From the NCBI GenBank assembly GCA_018066005.1, contig JAGHSG010000038.1:1-10405 (forward strand): a DNA stretch of 10,405 nt, in the 5' to 3' direction. The notes below the pieces were generated by a model that did not search any database, was not told the origin of the DNA, and saw nothing but the letters and a program-made list of their open reading frames with translations. The translations under genes and the position numbers were made by a program. Positions 1 through 7,063 of this stretch are shown here, in pieces (the first letter of the stretch is position 1; the number at the start of each line of letters is the position of its first letter). Source of the DNA: Bacteroidales bacterium. GTDB lineage: Bacteria > Bacteroidota > Bacteroidia > Bacteroidales > Paludibacteraceae.

Positions 1-416
1 ACGAACAAAGCCGCTACATAGAAGATTTCCAATGGAGTCCGACTATTGCTCCTCAACGACGCATGTTCCGCACACCTGACCACTATGGGTTCTTTATTGT
101 GAATGTGCACCCTGTCAAGGGGCTAAAAATTACCACCAACGGCAAAGTGACGGGCAATATGTTGGTACAGCATTACGCCGGATATATACCTCAAGACGAG
201 GAAGTGGAAACGGCTCCATTCTTTGAGTGGGACATCAAACTGGCGTATGAGATACCTTTGTATAAAAACTATACATTGGAGATTAGTGCCGGTGTGAAGA
301 ACCTGTTAGACCAATACCAAAAAGATTTGGATAAAGGTATGAACAAGGATGCAAGTTATATCTACGGACCCTTTACACCTCGTAGTTATTTCGTAGGGCT
401 GAACTTGAAAATCTAA
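1..416 (+). CDS. TonB-dependent outer membrane receptor, C-terminal end (partial, 5' end outside window)
   Basis: The reading frame is open from base 3 to the TAA at 414-416 and gives 137 residues, so the gene begins before the window. The segment shows alternating hydrophobic and polar strands, a typical late-barrel stretch ('SAGVKNLLDQYQKDLDKG'), and a last strand ending 'PRSYFVGLNLKI'. The signature of an aromatic or hydrophobic strand at the extreme C-terminus after 'YIYGPFTPRSYFVG' is characteristic of Bacteroidetes TonB-dependent receptors. Such proteins sit in the outer membrane and import iron chelates, vitamin B12 or glycans using TonB energy. The plug domain and any N-terminal carboxypeptidase-like domain lie outside the window, so the substrate cannot be named. 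An intrinsic terminator follows 14 bases after the stop. The internal ATG at 63 is not the gene start, because the frame continues upstream of it. Confidence 0.85.
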   Translation, partial: EQSRYIEDFQWSPTIAPQRRMFRTPDHYGFFIVNVHPVKGLKITTNGKVTGNMLVQHYAGYIPQDEEVETAPFFEWDIKLAYEIPLYKNYTLEISAGVKNLLDQYQKDLDKGMNKDASYIYGPFTPRSYFVGLNLKI

Positions 417-427
417 TTCGATATTCC

Positions 428-706
428 TCAGGCTGGCTTCTTCGGGAACCAGCCTTTTTTGACGCGCTTTCGCTGTTCAAATAACTCCAATATGGACCAG
501 AAACAGGAGAAACTGAACACCCCTAACAAAACAGATGCGTAGGTGTTATCTACAAATAACGACCCTGCACAACCTGCCAGCCCTGCAAACAGGAAGACAG
601 GCCAACATTTTACGCCAAAGTAATACTCACTCTTAATCACTATCGGGTGGAATATACCAATCAACAAAAATGTGGCTAAACCTAAAATAATCCCTTCAAA
701 ATTCAT
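428..706 (-). CDS. DUF4491 family small membrane protein
   Basis: This 92-residue protein begins 'MNFEGIILGLATFLLIGIFH' and ends '...RVKKGWFPKKPA'. I recognise the pattern (N-terminal MNFEG, PIVIK.EYYFG, ELFEQ..RV.KGWFP) as that of DUF4491 proteins of Bacteroidetes; the function is unknown. There are three hydrophobic stretches, at about residues 4-24, 32-50 and 55-72, followed by a charged tail, which suggests a small inner membrane protein. The frame stays open upstream through the tRNA gene, but the ATG at 706 is preferred because it starts the conserved block and lies about 22 bases downstream of a Bacteroidetes -7 box. The gene has its own promoter downstream of the tRNA terminator. Its 3' end carries the terminator of the opposing receptor gene. 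Confidence 0.85.
   Translation of the reverse strand: MNFEGIILGLATFLLIGIFHPIVIKSEYYFGVKCWPVFLFAGLAGCAGSLFVDNTYASVLLGVFSFSCFWSILELFEQRKRVKKGWFPKKPA
431..460 (+). terminator. Intrinsic terminator of the TonB-dependent receptor gene
   Basis: GGCTGG at 431-436 pairs with CCAGCC at 449-454. TTC 438-440 and GAA 446-448 extend the stem past one bulged base, leaving a 5-base loop. Six T follow at 455-460. There is no T run on the other side, so it works only for the + strand. It lies within the last codons of the convergent DUF4491 gene. Confidence 0.8.
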
Positions 707-727
707 AATTTGTGTTGAAATTTGCTG

Positions 728-759
728 CAAATATACAACTTTTGTGGCATATTTCCAAA
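728..759 (-). promoter_or_regulatory. Promoter of the DUF4491 gene
   Basis: Read on the - strand, TTTG (complement of 756-759) is followed after 20 bases by TATATTTG (complement of 728-735). This matches the Bacteroidetes -33/-7 consensus TTTG...TAnnTTTG. The predicted start of transcription is near 721, about 15 bases before the ATG at 706. Confidence 0.7.
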
Positions 760-785
760 TGTAAATCGCTAAAATGTGACTTTTT

Positions 786-815
786 GCACAAAAAAAGGAT
801 GCAATCTGCATCCTT
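786..815 (-). terminator. Intrinsic terminator of the tRNA-Lys gene
   Basis: A perfect 9-base inverted repeat, AAGGATGCA (795-803) and TGCATCCTT (807-815), has a 3-base loop. On the - strand it is followed by a T run (complement of the A run at 790-794). It begins 2 bases after the 3' end of the tRNA, so it ends tRNA transcription before the DUF4491 promoter. Confidence 0.8.
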
Positions 816-816
816 G

Positions 817-890
817 TGTCCCCCGAGGGATTCGAACCCTCGACCCATTGATTAAGAGTCAATTGCTCTAGCCAGCTGAGCTAGGGAGAC
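817..890 (-). tRNA. tRNA-Lys (anticodon CTT)
   Basis: The 74-base cloverleaf folds completely. Acceptor GTCTCCC pairs with GGGGGAC, with one T-G pair. The D stem is GCTC/GAGC around AGCTGGCTA. The anticodon stem ATTGA/TCAAT encloses the loop CTCTTAA, which places CTT at 854-856 and decodes the lysine codon AAG. The variable loop is GGGTC. The T arm is GAGGG, TTCGAAT, CCCTC. The discriminator base is A. The next bases are not CCA, so the tail is added enzymatically, as usual in Bacteroidetes. A promoter lies upstream and a strong hairpin terminator immediately downstream, so the gene is a single transcription unit. Confidence 0.97.
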
Positions 891-914
891 ATGCTCTTTT
901 TTCAAAAGCGGCTG

Positions 915-946
915 CAAAGGTACAACAAATTTTTGATATGACCAAA
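915..946 (-). promoter_or_regulatory. Promoter of the tRNA-Lys gene
   Basis: On the - strand TTTG (complement of 943-946) is followed after 20 bases by TACCTTTG (complement of 915-922), matching the Bacteroidetes sigma-70-type consensus. Predicted initiation near 908 would leave a 5' leader of about 18 bases on the tRNA precursor. Confidence 0.75.
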
Positions 947-1013
947 TTTTAAAGCAAAAAAGATAAATATTTTTATATTATTGTCCGTTTTTTTTGAAAA
1001 ATAGTGTAAAAAA

Positions 1014-1045
1014 TTTGCGTATATGCCATTTTTTGAGTAACTTTG
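1014..1045 (+). promoter_or_regulatory. Promoter of the nadE-dsbD-lysC-lysA-rlmB run
   Basis: TTTG at 1014-1017 and TAACTTTG at 1038-1045 are separated by 20 bases, matching the Bacteroidetes consensus. Initiation is expected near 1052, about 11 bases before the nadE ATG, so the leader is too short for a riboswitch. I saw no comparable promoter in the short gaps between the downstream genes. Confidence 0.75.
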
Positions 1046-1062
1046 CAGAAAATTGAAATGCT

Positions 1063-2985
1063 ATGAACAACAATTTTGGATTTGTACGCGTTGCTGCTGC
1101 CGTTCCTACTTGCCATGTAGCGGACGTAGATGCCAATGTGCATGAGATTAAGCAGCAGATTACCGAAGCCATCGAAGAAGGCGTCGAAGTGCTATGTTTC
1201 CCTGAACTGACAGTAACGGGATACACATGTTCAGACCTGTTCTTTACCCAACAACTGCAGCAGAATGCTCTCAATGGCTTGCAGCAGATTTGTGATTTTA
1301 CCCGTGGCAAATCCATCATTGTATTGGTGGGGGCCCCGCTTAAAGTGGATAATAACCTCTTTAACTGCGCTTTCGTCATGACCGACGGTGATGTCGTGGG
1401 CGTGGTGCCGAAGATAAATCTGCCCAATACAGGGGAGTTCTATGAAAAGCGTTGGTTTACTTCCGGTCGTGCCGTGCGTGAGGCTAACGGCTCACCGCGT
1501 ATCCCGACCGTTGACCTGTGGGGTGGGGATGTGCCCTTCGGTATTGACTTGCTCTTTATGACTCGTGATTATTGCTTTGGCGTTGAGGTGTGCGAGGACT
1601 TATGGAGTCCGCTTCCGCCATCCACCCAGTTGGCTATCCAGGGGGCTGAACTGATTTTCAATCTCTCGTCCAGTAACTGTGTTACGGGCAAGCATGAGTT
1701 CCGTCGTCAGATGATTACCCAGCAGTCGGCACGCGTTCACTGCGGTTATGTCTATACGTCTTCCGGTGTCGGAGAATCTACGACTGATGTGGTCTTCTCC
1801 GGCTCGACCTACATCGCCGAAAATGGCGACTTGCTCGAAATGGGGCAACGTTTCTTGCGGGAGAGTTCGATGGTTATTACCGAGTTGGATGTTGAGCGTC
1901 TCCGCACGGATCGTCAGCGCAATACCAACTTTACCAAAGACCAGCACGGTCACTATCGTAAAATCAACGTGGCACCTATTGAATCCGAGCAAGGTTATGC
2001 CGAGCCTATTCATCGTCATTTCTCTACAACGCCTTTCTTGCCTGAAAAAGCCGAGGAAGATGCGTATTGCTCTGATATCTTCTCTATTCAAACCAGCGGC
2101 TTGGCACGGCGGTGGGAGCACACGCACGCCGAGACGATTGTGGTGGGCATTTCCGGTGGCTTAGACTCCACATTAGCCCTCTTGGTTGCCGTACAGACGG
2201 CCGATATGTTAGGTTATCCGCACCAGCGTGTCTTGGGCGTAACGATGCCCGGCTTCGGTACCAGCGACCGCACCTATTCGAATGCTATCCGGCTGATGGA
2301 AGAGTTGGGCGTTTCTATTCACGAGATACCTATTCGCGAAGTGACAACGCAACACTTGCAGGATATTGACCACGACATCAATAACCACGATGTGACTTAT
2401 GAAAACGCCCAAGCACGTATGCGCACGCTTATCCTTATGGATTTGGCTAATAAATACAACGGACTTGTTCTGGGTACCGGTGATTTGAGCGAATTGGCAT
2501 TAGGCTGGGCTACTTATTGCGGTGACCAGATGTCCATGTATGGCATCAATGCCGGCATACCCAAGACATTGGTACGTTATCTGGTGCGATATGCTGCCGA
2601 GAACTATTTCTCAGACGACACGCGTGAGACGCTTATGGATGTCATCTCTACCCCGGTATCTCCCGAATTGTTACCGACGGATGAACAAGGGGATATTGCA
2701 CAAAAAACGGAGGAAAAAGTCGGTCCGTACGAACTACATGACTTCTTTATTTACTATTTCTTGCGCTTTGGCTTCTCCCGCGAGAAGATTGCCTACATGG
2801 CATCGGTGGCTTTTGAGGACCAATACACACCCGAGCAGATTGAGCATTGGTTGAATGTCTTTATGCACCGCTTCTATTGCCAGCAGTTCAAACGCTCTTG
2901 TCTGCCGGACGGACCCAAAGTGTGCTGCGTCAGTCTGTCGCCTCGTGGCGACTGGCGCATGCCGTCAGATATTTGCGAGATGTAA
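1063..2985 (+). CDS. nadE: Glutamine-dependent NAD+ synthetase
   Basis: This cytosolic enzyme makes NAD+ from deamido-NAD+, ATP and glutamine, the last step of NAD synthesis. At 640 residues it is full length for the two-domain form. The N-terminal nitrilase-fold glutaminase (about 5-290) has the expected triad: Glu48 in 'CFPELTVTGY', Lys117 in 'VVPKINLPN' and Cys177 in 'GVEVCEDLW'. The synthetase domain (about 340-640) has the P-loop-like SGGLDS at 364-369 that binds ATP. It also has the family blocks 'GTGDLSELALGW', 'STPVSPELLP' and 'FKRSCLPDGPK'. The ATG at 1063 is chosen because it starts at the first strand of the glutaminase and lies just after the promoter. It is the first gene of the + strand run, and the dsbD-like gene follows after 3 bases, implying co-transcription. 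Confidence 0.97.
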   Translation: MNNNFGFVRVAAAVPTCHVADVDANVHEIKQQITEAIEEGVEVLCFPELTVTGYTCSDLFFTQQLQQNALNGLQQICDFTRGKSIIVLVGAPLKVDNNLFNCAFVMTDGDVVGVVPKINLPNTGEFYEKRWFTSGRAVREANGSPRIPTVDLWGGDVPFGIDLLFMTRDYCFGVEVCEDLWSPLPPSTQLAIQGAELIFNLSSSNCVTGKHEFRRQMITQQSARVHCGYVYTSSGVGESTTDVVFSGSTYIAENGDLLEMGQRFLRESSMVITELDVERLRTDRQRNTNFTKDQHGHYRKINVAPIESEQGYAEPIHRHFSTTPFLPEKAEEDAYCSDIFSIQTSGLARRWEHTHAETIVVGISGGLDSTLALLVAVQTADMLGYPHQRVLGVTMPGFGTSDRTYSNAIRLMEELGVSIHEIPIREVTTQHLQDIDHDINNHDVTYENAQARMRTLILMDLANKYNGLVLGTGDLSELALGWATYCGDQMSMYGINAGIPKTLVRYLVRYAAENYFSDDTRETLMDVISTPVSPELLPTDEQGDIAQKTEEKVGPYELHDFFIYYFLRFGFSREKIAYMASVAFEDQYTPEQIEHWLNVFMHRFYCQQFKRSCLPDGPKVCCVSLSPRGDWRMPSDICEM

Positions 2986-2988
2986 TAA

Positions 2989-4581
2989 ATGAAATTGCTA
3001 CTCATCATATTAACCATTCTTGCGCCTGTTCGTTGGTCGGGGGAGCCAGTAGGCGATAGCGTTCGTTTGACGGCTGCTATTGATTCGGGTTGGCACATGA
3101 CCCTCATTTCCATAGGTGACTCGATGATTGGTGAGGACTTTGTGGGTAATTATCAATACATCGTACACCAAGCACAAGTGCAACCAATTCGTTTTACCGC
3201 TTGTGATGATAATCAATGTCTTGCGCCGGAAATATACGATTATACGTCTTCTCTTGCATCATCTCCTTCTGCGGAGCAACCTGCTCTCAGCCCTTGTCAA
3301 CAGAGGGACTCTACCTGTTCAGAACGCGGGTTTAACGCGGGTTTAACGTGGGATAACCTATGGATGCTCTTTTTATGGGGCTTGTTAGGCGGTCTGCTGG
3401 CCATCTTTACACCCTGTGTTTGGCCTATTATTCCGATGACTGTTTCTTTCTTCTTGAAGAAAGGCGGAGGCAAGAAAGATGCCATCTTCTACGGATTGAG
3501 TATAGTTCTTATTTATGTCGGTTTGGGACTGTTGATAACGGTACTCTTTGGCGCATCGGCATTAAATGCCCTTTCCACGAATGCTGTTGTTAACCTTTTC
3601 TTCTTTGCTTTGTTGGTGGTCTTTGCTCTTTCGTTTTTCGGACTATTCGAGATTACTCTCCCTGCCTCTTGGTCGGATAAATTGGACAGCAAGGCCCGCG
3701 CTACCGGTGGTTATATCAGTATTTTGTTGATGGCGTTTACATTGGTTATTGTGTCATTTTCTTGCACGGGACCCATTATAGGAACATTGCTTGTGGAAGC
3801 AGCAGGGCAGTCGTTGTTGGCGCCTGCTATGGGTATGTTGGGCTTTGCCATCGCGTTGGCGTTGCCGTTTGCACTCTTTGCTCTATTCCCCCAATGGATG
3901 CAGAACTTACCTAAATCGGGAGCGTGGATGCAGTCCTTCAAGGTAACGCTCGCCTTCATCGAATTGGCGTTGTCCCTTAAATTCCTTTCCGTGGCAGACA
4001 TGGCGTACGGATGGGGTATATTACCGCGTTGGCTTTTCATTTCCCTGTGGGTGGCTTGCTTTGTCGGTTTGGGAATATATCTTATTCGCAAGAGTTGGGT
4101 GGGTAAGTGTATTGCGCTCTGTTCGTGGATGTTTGCCCTTTATCTGCTGCCGGGCTTATGGGGCGCCCCGGTCAAGGCTATTGCTGCTTTTGCTCCCCCC
4201 GCAGATATGCATCGGCAAGTGTTTTACGACTACGAACAGGGACTGAATTATGCCCGTGATTTCAATCGCCCCGTTCTGTTGGACTTCACCGGATACGGTT
4301 GCGTTAACTGCCGTAAAATGGAGCAATATGTTCTGTCGGATTCGGTTGTTCACGCCCGCTTGCAGAACTATGTTTATATTATGCTGTACGTAGATTCGCG
4401 TATGGACGCCAATACGAATGAAATAGAAGATGGCTTAGAGAATAGTCGCTTGCAGCAGGAACGCTTCGGCTCCAATGCCCAGCCGTTCTTTATCCAGTTG
4501 GATAGTCAGGGTAATCCCATCTCTGACCCCTGCACCTTTACCACCAATAAGGATAAGTTCTTGGAGTGGTTATTATATTGA
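2989..4581 (+). CDS. dsbD: DsbD-like thiol:disulfide interchange protein with shortened N-terminal domain
   Basis: This inner membrane reductase carries electrons from cytosolic thioredoxin to periplasmic thiol proteins. Of its 530 residues, the first ~12 are a very short signal-like stretch. Residues ~13-80 are a reduced N-terminal beta domain that keeps the cysteine pair C72/C77 in 'ACDDNQCLAPE'. About eight membrane segments span ~123-400 with the core redox cysteines C143 ('FTPCVWPIIP') and C259 ('SFSCTGPIIG'). A C-terminal thioredoxin domain (~405-530) has CxxC at 438-441 ('GYGCVNCRKME'). All three cysteine pairs of the electron relay are present. The region between 'DSGWHM' (32-37) and the first CxxxxC is roughly 50 residues shorter than I recall for Bacteroidetes relatives. 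An 11-base tandem repeat lies in the linker at about residues 112-120. It follows nadE by 3 bases. Confidence 0.92.
   Translation: MKLLLIILTILAPVRWSGEPVGDSVRLTAAIDSGWHMTLISIGDSMIGEDFVGNYQYIVHQAQVQPIRFTACDDNQCLAPEIYDYTSSLASSPSAEQPALSPCQQRDSTCSERGFNAGLTWDNLWMLFLWGLLGGLLAIFTPCVWPIIPMTVSFFLKKGGGKKDAIFYGLSIVLIYVGLGLLITVLFGASALNALSTNAVVNLFFFALLVVFALSFFGLFEITLPASWSDKLDSKARATGGYISILLMAFTLVIVSFSCTGPIIGTLLVEAAGQSLLAPAMGMLGFAIALALPFALFALFPQWMQNLPKSGAWMQSFKVTLAFIELALSLKFLSVADMAYGWGILPRWLFISLWVACFVGLGIYLIRKSWVGKCIALCSWMFALYLLPGLWGAPVKAIAAFAPPADMHRQVFYDYEQGLNYARDFNRPVLLDFTGYGCVNCRKMEQYVLSDSVVHARLQNYVYIMLYVDSRMDANTNEIEDGLENSRLQQERFGSNAQPFFIQLDSQGNPISDPCTFTTNKDKFLEWLLY
3323..3348 (+). repeat. 11-base tandem repeat inside dsbD (about 2.4 copies)
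   Basis: AACGCGGGTTT occurs at 3323-3333 and again exactly at 3334-3344, followed by the start of a third copy (AACG, 3345-3348). It encodes the linker between the periplasmic N-terminal domain and the first membrane helix. The unit is not a multiple of three, so a change of one unit shifts the frame. Confidence 0.9.
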
Positions 4582-4602
4582 GAAGATTAGTCTATTGATG
4601 AT

Positions 4603-5886
4603 ATGGTAATTATGAAATTTGGTGGCACTTCGGTCGGAAGTGCCGAAAGAATGCAAAACGTGGCAGAATTGATTCGCCAACAAGCCCGACAAACAGGCGT
4701 TGTGGTTGTCTTGTCCGCTATGTCGGGAACAACGAATAAACTGCTACAGATAGCCGAATATATTGAAGCAGGCAATCCTGCTGCGGCGGTGGAAGAACTG
4801 AATATATTGGAGGGTAAATATCAATCCGCTTGTTCCGAATTGGGAATAGACTACGTGGTGCAACCCTTCTTCACTTCTATGCGTTCGCTGTGTCTGCAAC
4901 CCTATACTCCACAAATCGAAAAAGATATCGTCGCGAATGGTGAACTGATGTCCACAACGATGATGGCTGCATATATGAATGTGCCGCTTCTATCGGCGCT
5001 TGAATATATGCGTATAGACGAGAATGGCGAACCTGATATGCCAGCTATTGCCCAATTGTTAGGGCAACACATGCCGAAAATCAATAAGGGAGATATTCTT
5101 ATTACGCAAGGCTTTATTTGTCGCAATCAATTCAACCAAATAGACAATCTAAAACGTGGTGGTAGCGATTACTCGGCTTCTATCATAGGCGGTCTGTTGG
5201 TAGCGGAAGAGATACAGATTTGGACGGATATAGACGGTATGCATAATAACGACCCGCGTTTTGTGGAGGGCACGCGCCCTGTACCGCAACTGTCTTTTGC
5301 CGAGGCTGCTGAGTTGGCTTATTTCTGTGCCAAAATACTGCACCCGACCTGTATATTACCGGCCAAAATGCATAATGTACCGGTGCGACTGCTCAATACC
5401 ATGGACCCCTCTGCACCGGGTACACTCATCAATAACGACTACAAAAAAGGTCGCATAGAGGCCATTGCTGCCAAAGATGGTATTGCTGCCCTCCGTGTGC
5501 ATAGCGACCGGATGCTGATGGCTTACGGTTTCCTCTGCCGCATATTTGAGATTTTTGAAAAATATAAGACCAGTATAGACCTGATTACCACTTCCGAGGT
5601 GGCGGTATCTATGTCCATTGATAACTTGGCACATATTGGCGACATACTGCCGGAACTGAAAGCCCTCGGCACCGTATCTTTGGAAACGAACTTATCTATC
5701 ATCTCCGTCGTAGGTGACTTGCAGAGCAATAATTTGGGCTTTGAAGCAGTGGTTGTAGATGCGTTGCGGGATATACCTGTTCGCATGATTAGTTACGGCG
5801 GTAGCGACCATAATATATCCATTTTAGTGCGTACGGAAGACAAAGTGCGTGCTTTACAGATGCTTAGTAAAAAGATTTTCTCATGA
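4603..5886 (+). CDS. lysC: Aspartokinase (aspartate kinase), monofunctional
   Basis: It phosphorylates L-aspartate, the first committed step to lysine, diaminopimelate, threonine and methionine. The protein has 427 residues. The N-terminal amino acid kinase domain (~1-280) shows KFGGTS at 5-10, 'VVVLSAMSGTTN' at 34-45, the aspartate-binding Glu114 region ('VANGELMST'), 'RGGSDYSA' at 185-192 and 'WTDIDGMHNNDPR' at 207-219. The C-terminal ~140 residues are tandem ACT domains ('SIDLITTSEVAVSMSID', 'NLSIISVVGD'), which normally bind inhibitory lysine or threonine. There is no homoserine dehydrogenase domain. The ATG at 4603 is used; an alternative, the ATG at 4612, would start directly at MKFGGTS. 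It follows dsbD by 21 bases without an obvious promoter, lysine riboswitch or ribosome binding site. It overlaps lysA. Confidence 0.96.
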   Translation: MVIMKFGGTSVGSAERMQNVAELIRQQARQTGVVVVLSAMSGTTNKLLQIAEYIEAGNPAAAVEELNILEGKYQSACSELGIDYVVQPFFTSMRSLCLQPYTPQIEKDIVANGELMSTTMMAAYMNVPLLSALEYMRIDENGEPDMPAIAQLLGQHMPKINKGDILITQGFICRNQFNQIDNLKRGGSDYSASIIGGLLVAEEIQIWTDIDGMHNNDPRFVEGTRPVPQLSFAEAAELAYFCAKILHPTCILPAKMHNVPVRLLNTMDPSAPGTLINNDYKKGRIEAIAAKDGIAALRVHSDRMLMAYGFLCRIFEIFEKYKTSIDLITTSEVAVSMSIDNLAHIGDILPELKALGTVSLETNLSIISVVGDLQSNNLGFEAVVVDALRDIPVRMISYGGSDHNISILVRTEDKVRALQMLSKKIFS

Positions 5887-7043
5887 TGACAGGTAACTTT
5901 CCCATCGAGCAATGGGAAGGAGTAGATACTCCGTTTTATTACTATGATTTATCCATCTTGGATTCAACGCTCCAAGAGTTAAATACGCGGATTAACCAAT
6001 TCCCTGCTGCGGCTGTTCATTATGCTGTCAAAGCGTGTGCCACACCCGAGATACTTAGGCGGATTGCAGCAGCCGGAATAGGGGCGGATTGTGTCTCCGG
6101 TGGCGAGATACGCGCCGCTATTGAGGCTGGCATACGTCCCGATAAAATAGTGTTCGCCGGTGTCGCCAAAGCCGACTGGGAAATTGAATATGCTATCAAA
6201 CATGGTATTTTTTGTTTCAATGTGGAAAGTCAGGCGGAAGTGGAGGTTATTGACCAAATAGCAGGGCAATTAGGCGCTCAACCGCGTATCTGCTTACGCA
6301 TCAACCCGCAAGTGGATGCACACACGCATGCCAAGATAACAACAGGGATGAAGGAGAATAAGTTTGGCATTCAAATGTCGGACTTGGAAGAGGCGGTGCA
6401 GGATGTGGTACAAAGACCCAACCTATCTTTTGCAGGATTGCATTTTCATATCGGCTCACAAATAACGGACATGCAGGTGTTTGCTACGCTATGTGAGCGA
6501 ATAAATGAATTAGTTGAGCGGGCGCAACAAATAGCCCCTGTGCAACATATCAACGTCGGAGGCGGTTTAGGCATTCTGTACGAACATCCTAATCATTTTC
6601 CTATTCCGGATTTCCAAGGGTATTTTGATACGTATCAGAAAGGCTTAAAGGTCCAACCCGGACAAACTGTTCACTTTGAATTGGGCCGCTCTATTGTGGC
6701 GCAATGCGGTAATCTCATTACACGCGTGCTGTATGTCAAGAAAGGTGAGCAGAAGCAGTTCGCTATTGTAGATGCAGGCATGACGGACCTAATGCGTCCC
6801 GCTTTGTATGGGGCTTTTCATCGCATAGAAAACCTGTCTAACCCCGATGCAGAAGAAGAAACGTATGACATTGTCGGACCTATTTGTGAGTCTAGCGATG
6901 TGTTTGTCGAAGGCTATCAAATAGCCAAAGTGCAGCGTGGAGATATACTTGCAATTCGTAGTGCCGGAGCGTATGGTGAAGTGATGGCGAGTCAATATAA
7001 TCTGCGACGCTTGCCGGGACATGTTGTCTCTTCTCTAAAATAA
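5883..7043 (+). CDS. lysA: Diaminopimelate decarboxylase
   Basis: This PLP enzyme removes CO2 from meso-diaminopimelate to give L-lysine, the last step of the pathway that lysC begins. Its 386 residues form a fold type III (alanine racemase-like) barrel plus a C-terminal beta domain. Visible residues are the PLP lysine K50 in 'HYAVKACATPEIL', 'DCVSGGEI' at 69-76, 'HFHIGSQ' at 187-193, the glycine-rich phosphate loop 'NVGGGLGI' at 224-231, and 'FELGRSIVA' at 265-273. C335/E336 in 'GPICESSD' is the active-site cysteine motif contributed across the dimer, and Y364 is in 'AGAYG'. Its ATG overlaps the lysC TGA in ATGATGA (5883-5889), which suggests translational coupling. The second ATG at 5886 is an equally possible start. 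Confidence 0.96.
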   Translation: MMTGNFPIEQWEGVDTPFYYYDLSILDSTLQELNTRINQFPAAAVHYAVKACATPEILRRIAAAGIGADCVSGGEIRAAIEAGIRPDKIVFAGVAKADWEIEYAIKHGIFCFNVESQAEVEVIDQIAGQLGAQPRICLRINPQVDAHTHAKITTGMKENKFGIQMSDLEEAVQDVVQRPNLSFAGLHFHIGSQITDMQVFATLCERINELVERAQQIAPVQHINVGGGLGILYEHPNHFPIPDFQGYFDTYQKGLKVQPGQTVHFELGRSIVAQCGNLITRVLYVKKGEQKQFAIVDAGMTDLMRPALYGAFHRIENLSNPDAEEETYDIVGPICESSDVFVEGYQIAKVQRGDILAIRSAGAYGEVMASQYNLRRLPGHVVSSLK

Positions 7044-7063
7044 ATGCTTATAGTCAGTTAATT

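Noticed and set aside
707..862. Upstream 52-residue extension of the DUF4491 reading frame
   Set aside because: It runs through the tRNA-Lys gene, its terminator and the DUF4491 promoter. The conserved protein starts at the ATG at 706.
978..1427. 149-residue open frame antisense to the nadE promoter and 5' end
   Set aside because: It is antisense to a clearly real gene with all catalytic residues, and its product is Ser/Thr/Cys-rich without a recognisable domain. It is treated as a shadow of nadE coding bias, like the frame at 1600-2127.
3711..4091. 126-residue open frame antisense to the dsbD membrane core
   Set aside because: There is no domain, signal or promoter. The opposite strand encodes conserved membrane helices and the C259 motif.
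4582..4602. Possible lysine riboswitch or attenuator before lysC
   Set aside because: The gap after dsbD is only 21 bases and has no room for an aptamer or hairpin pair.
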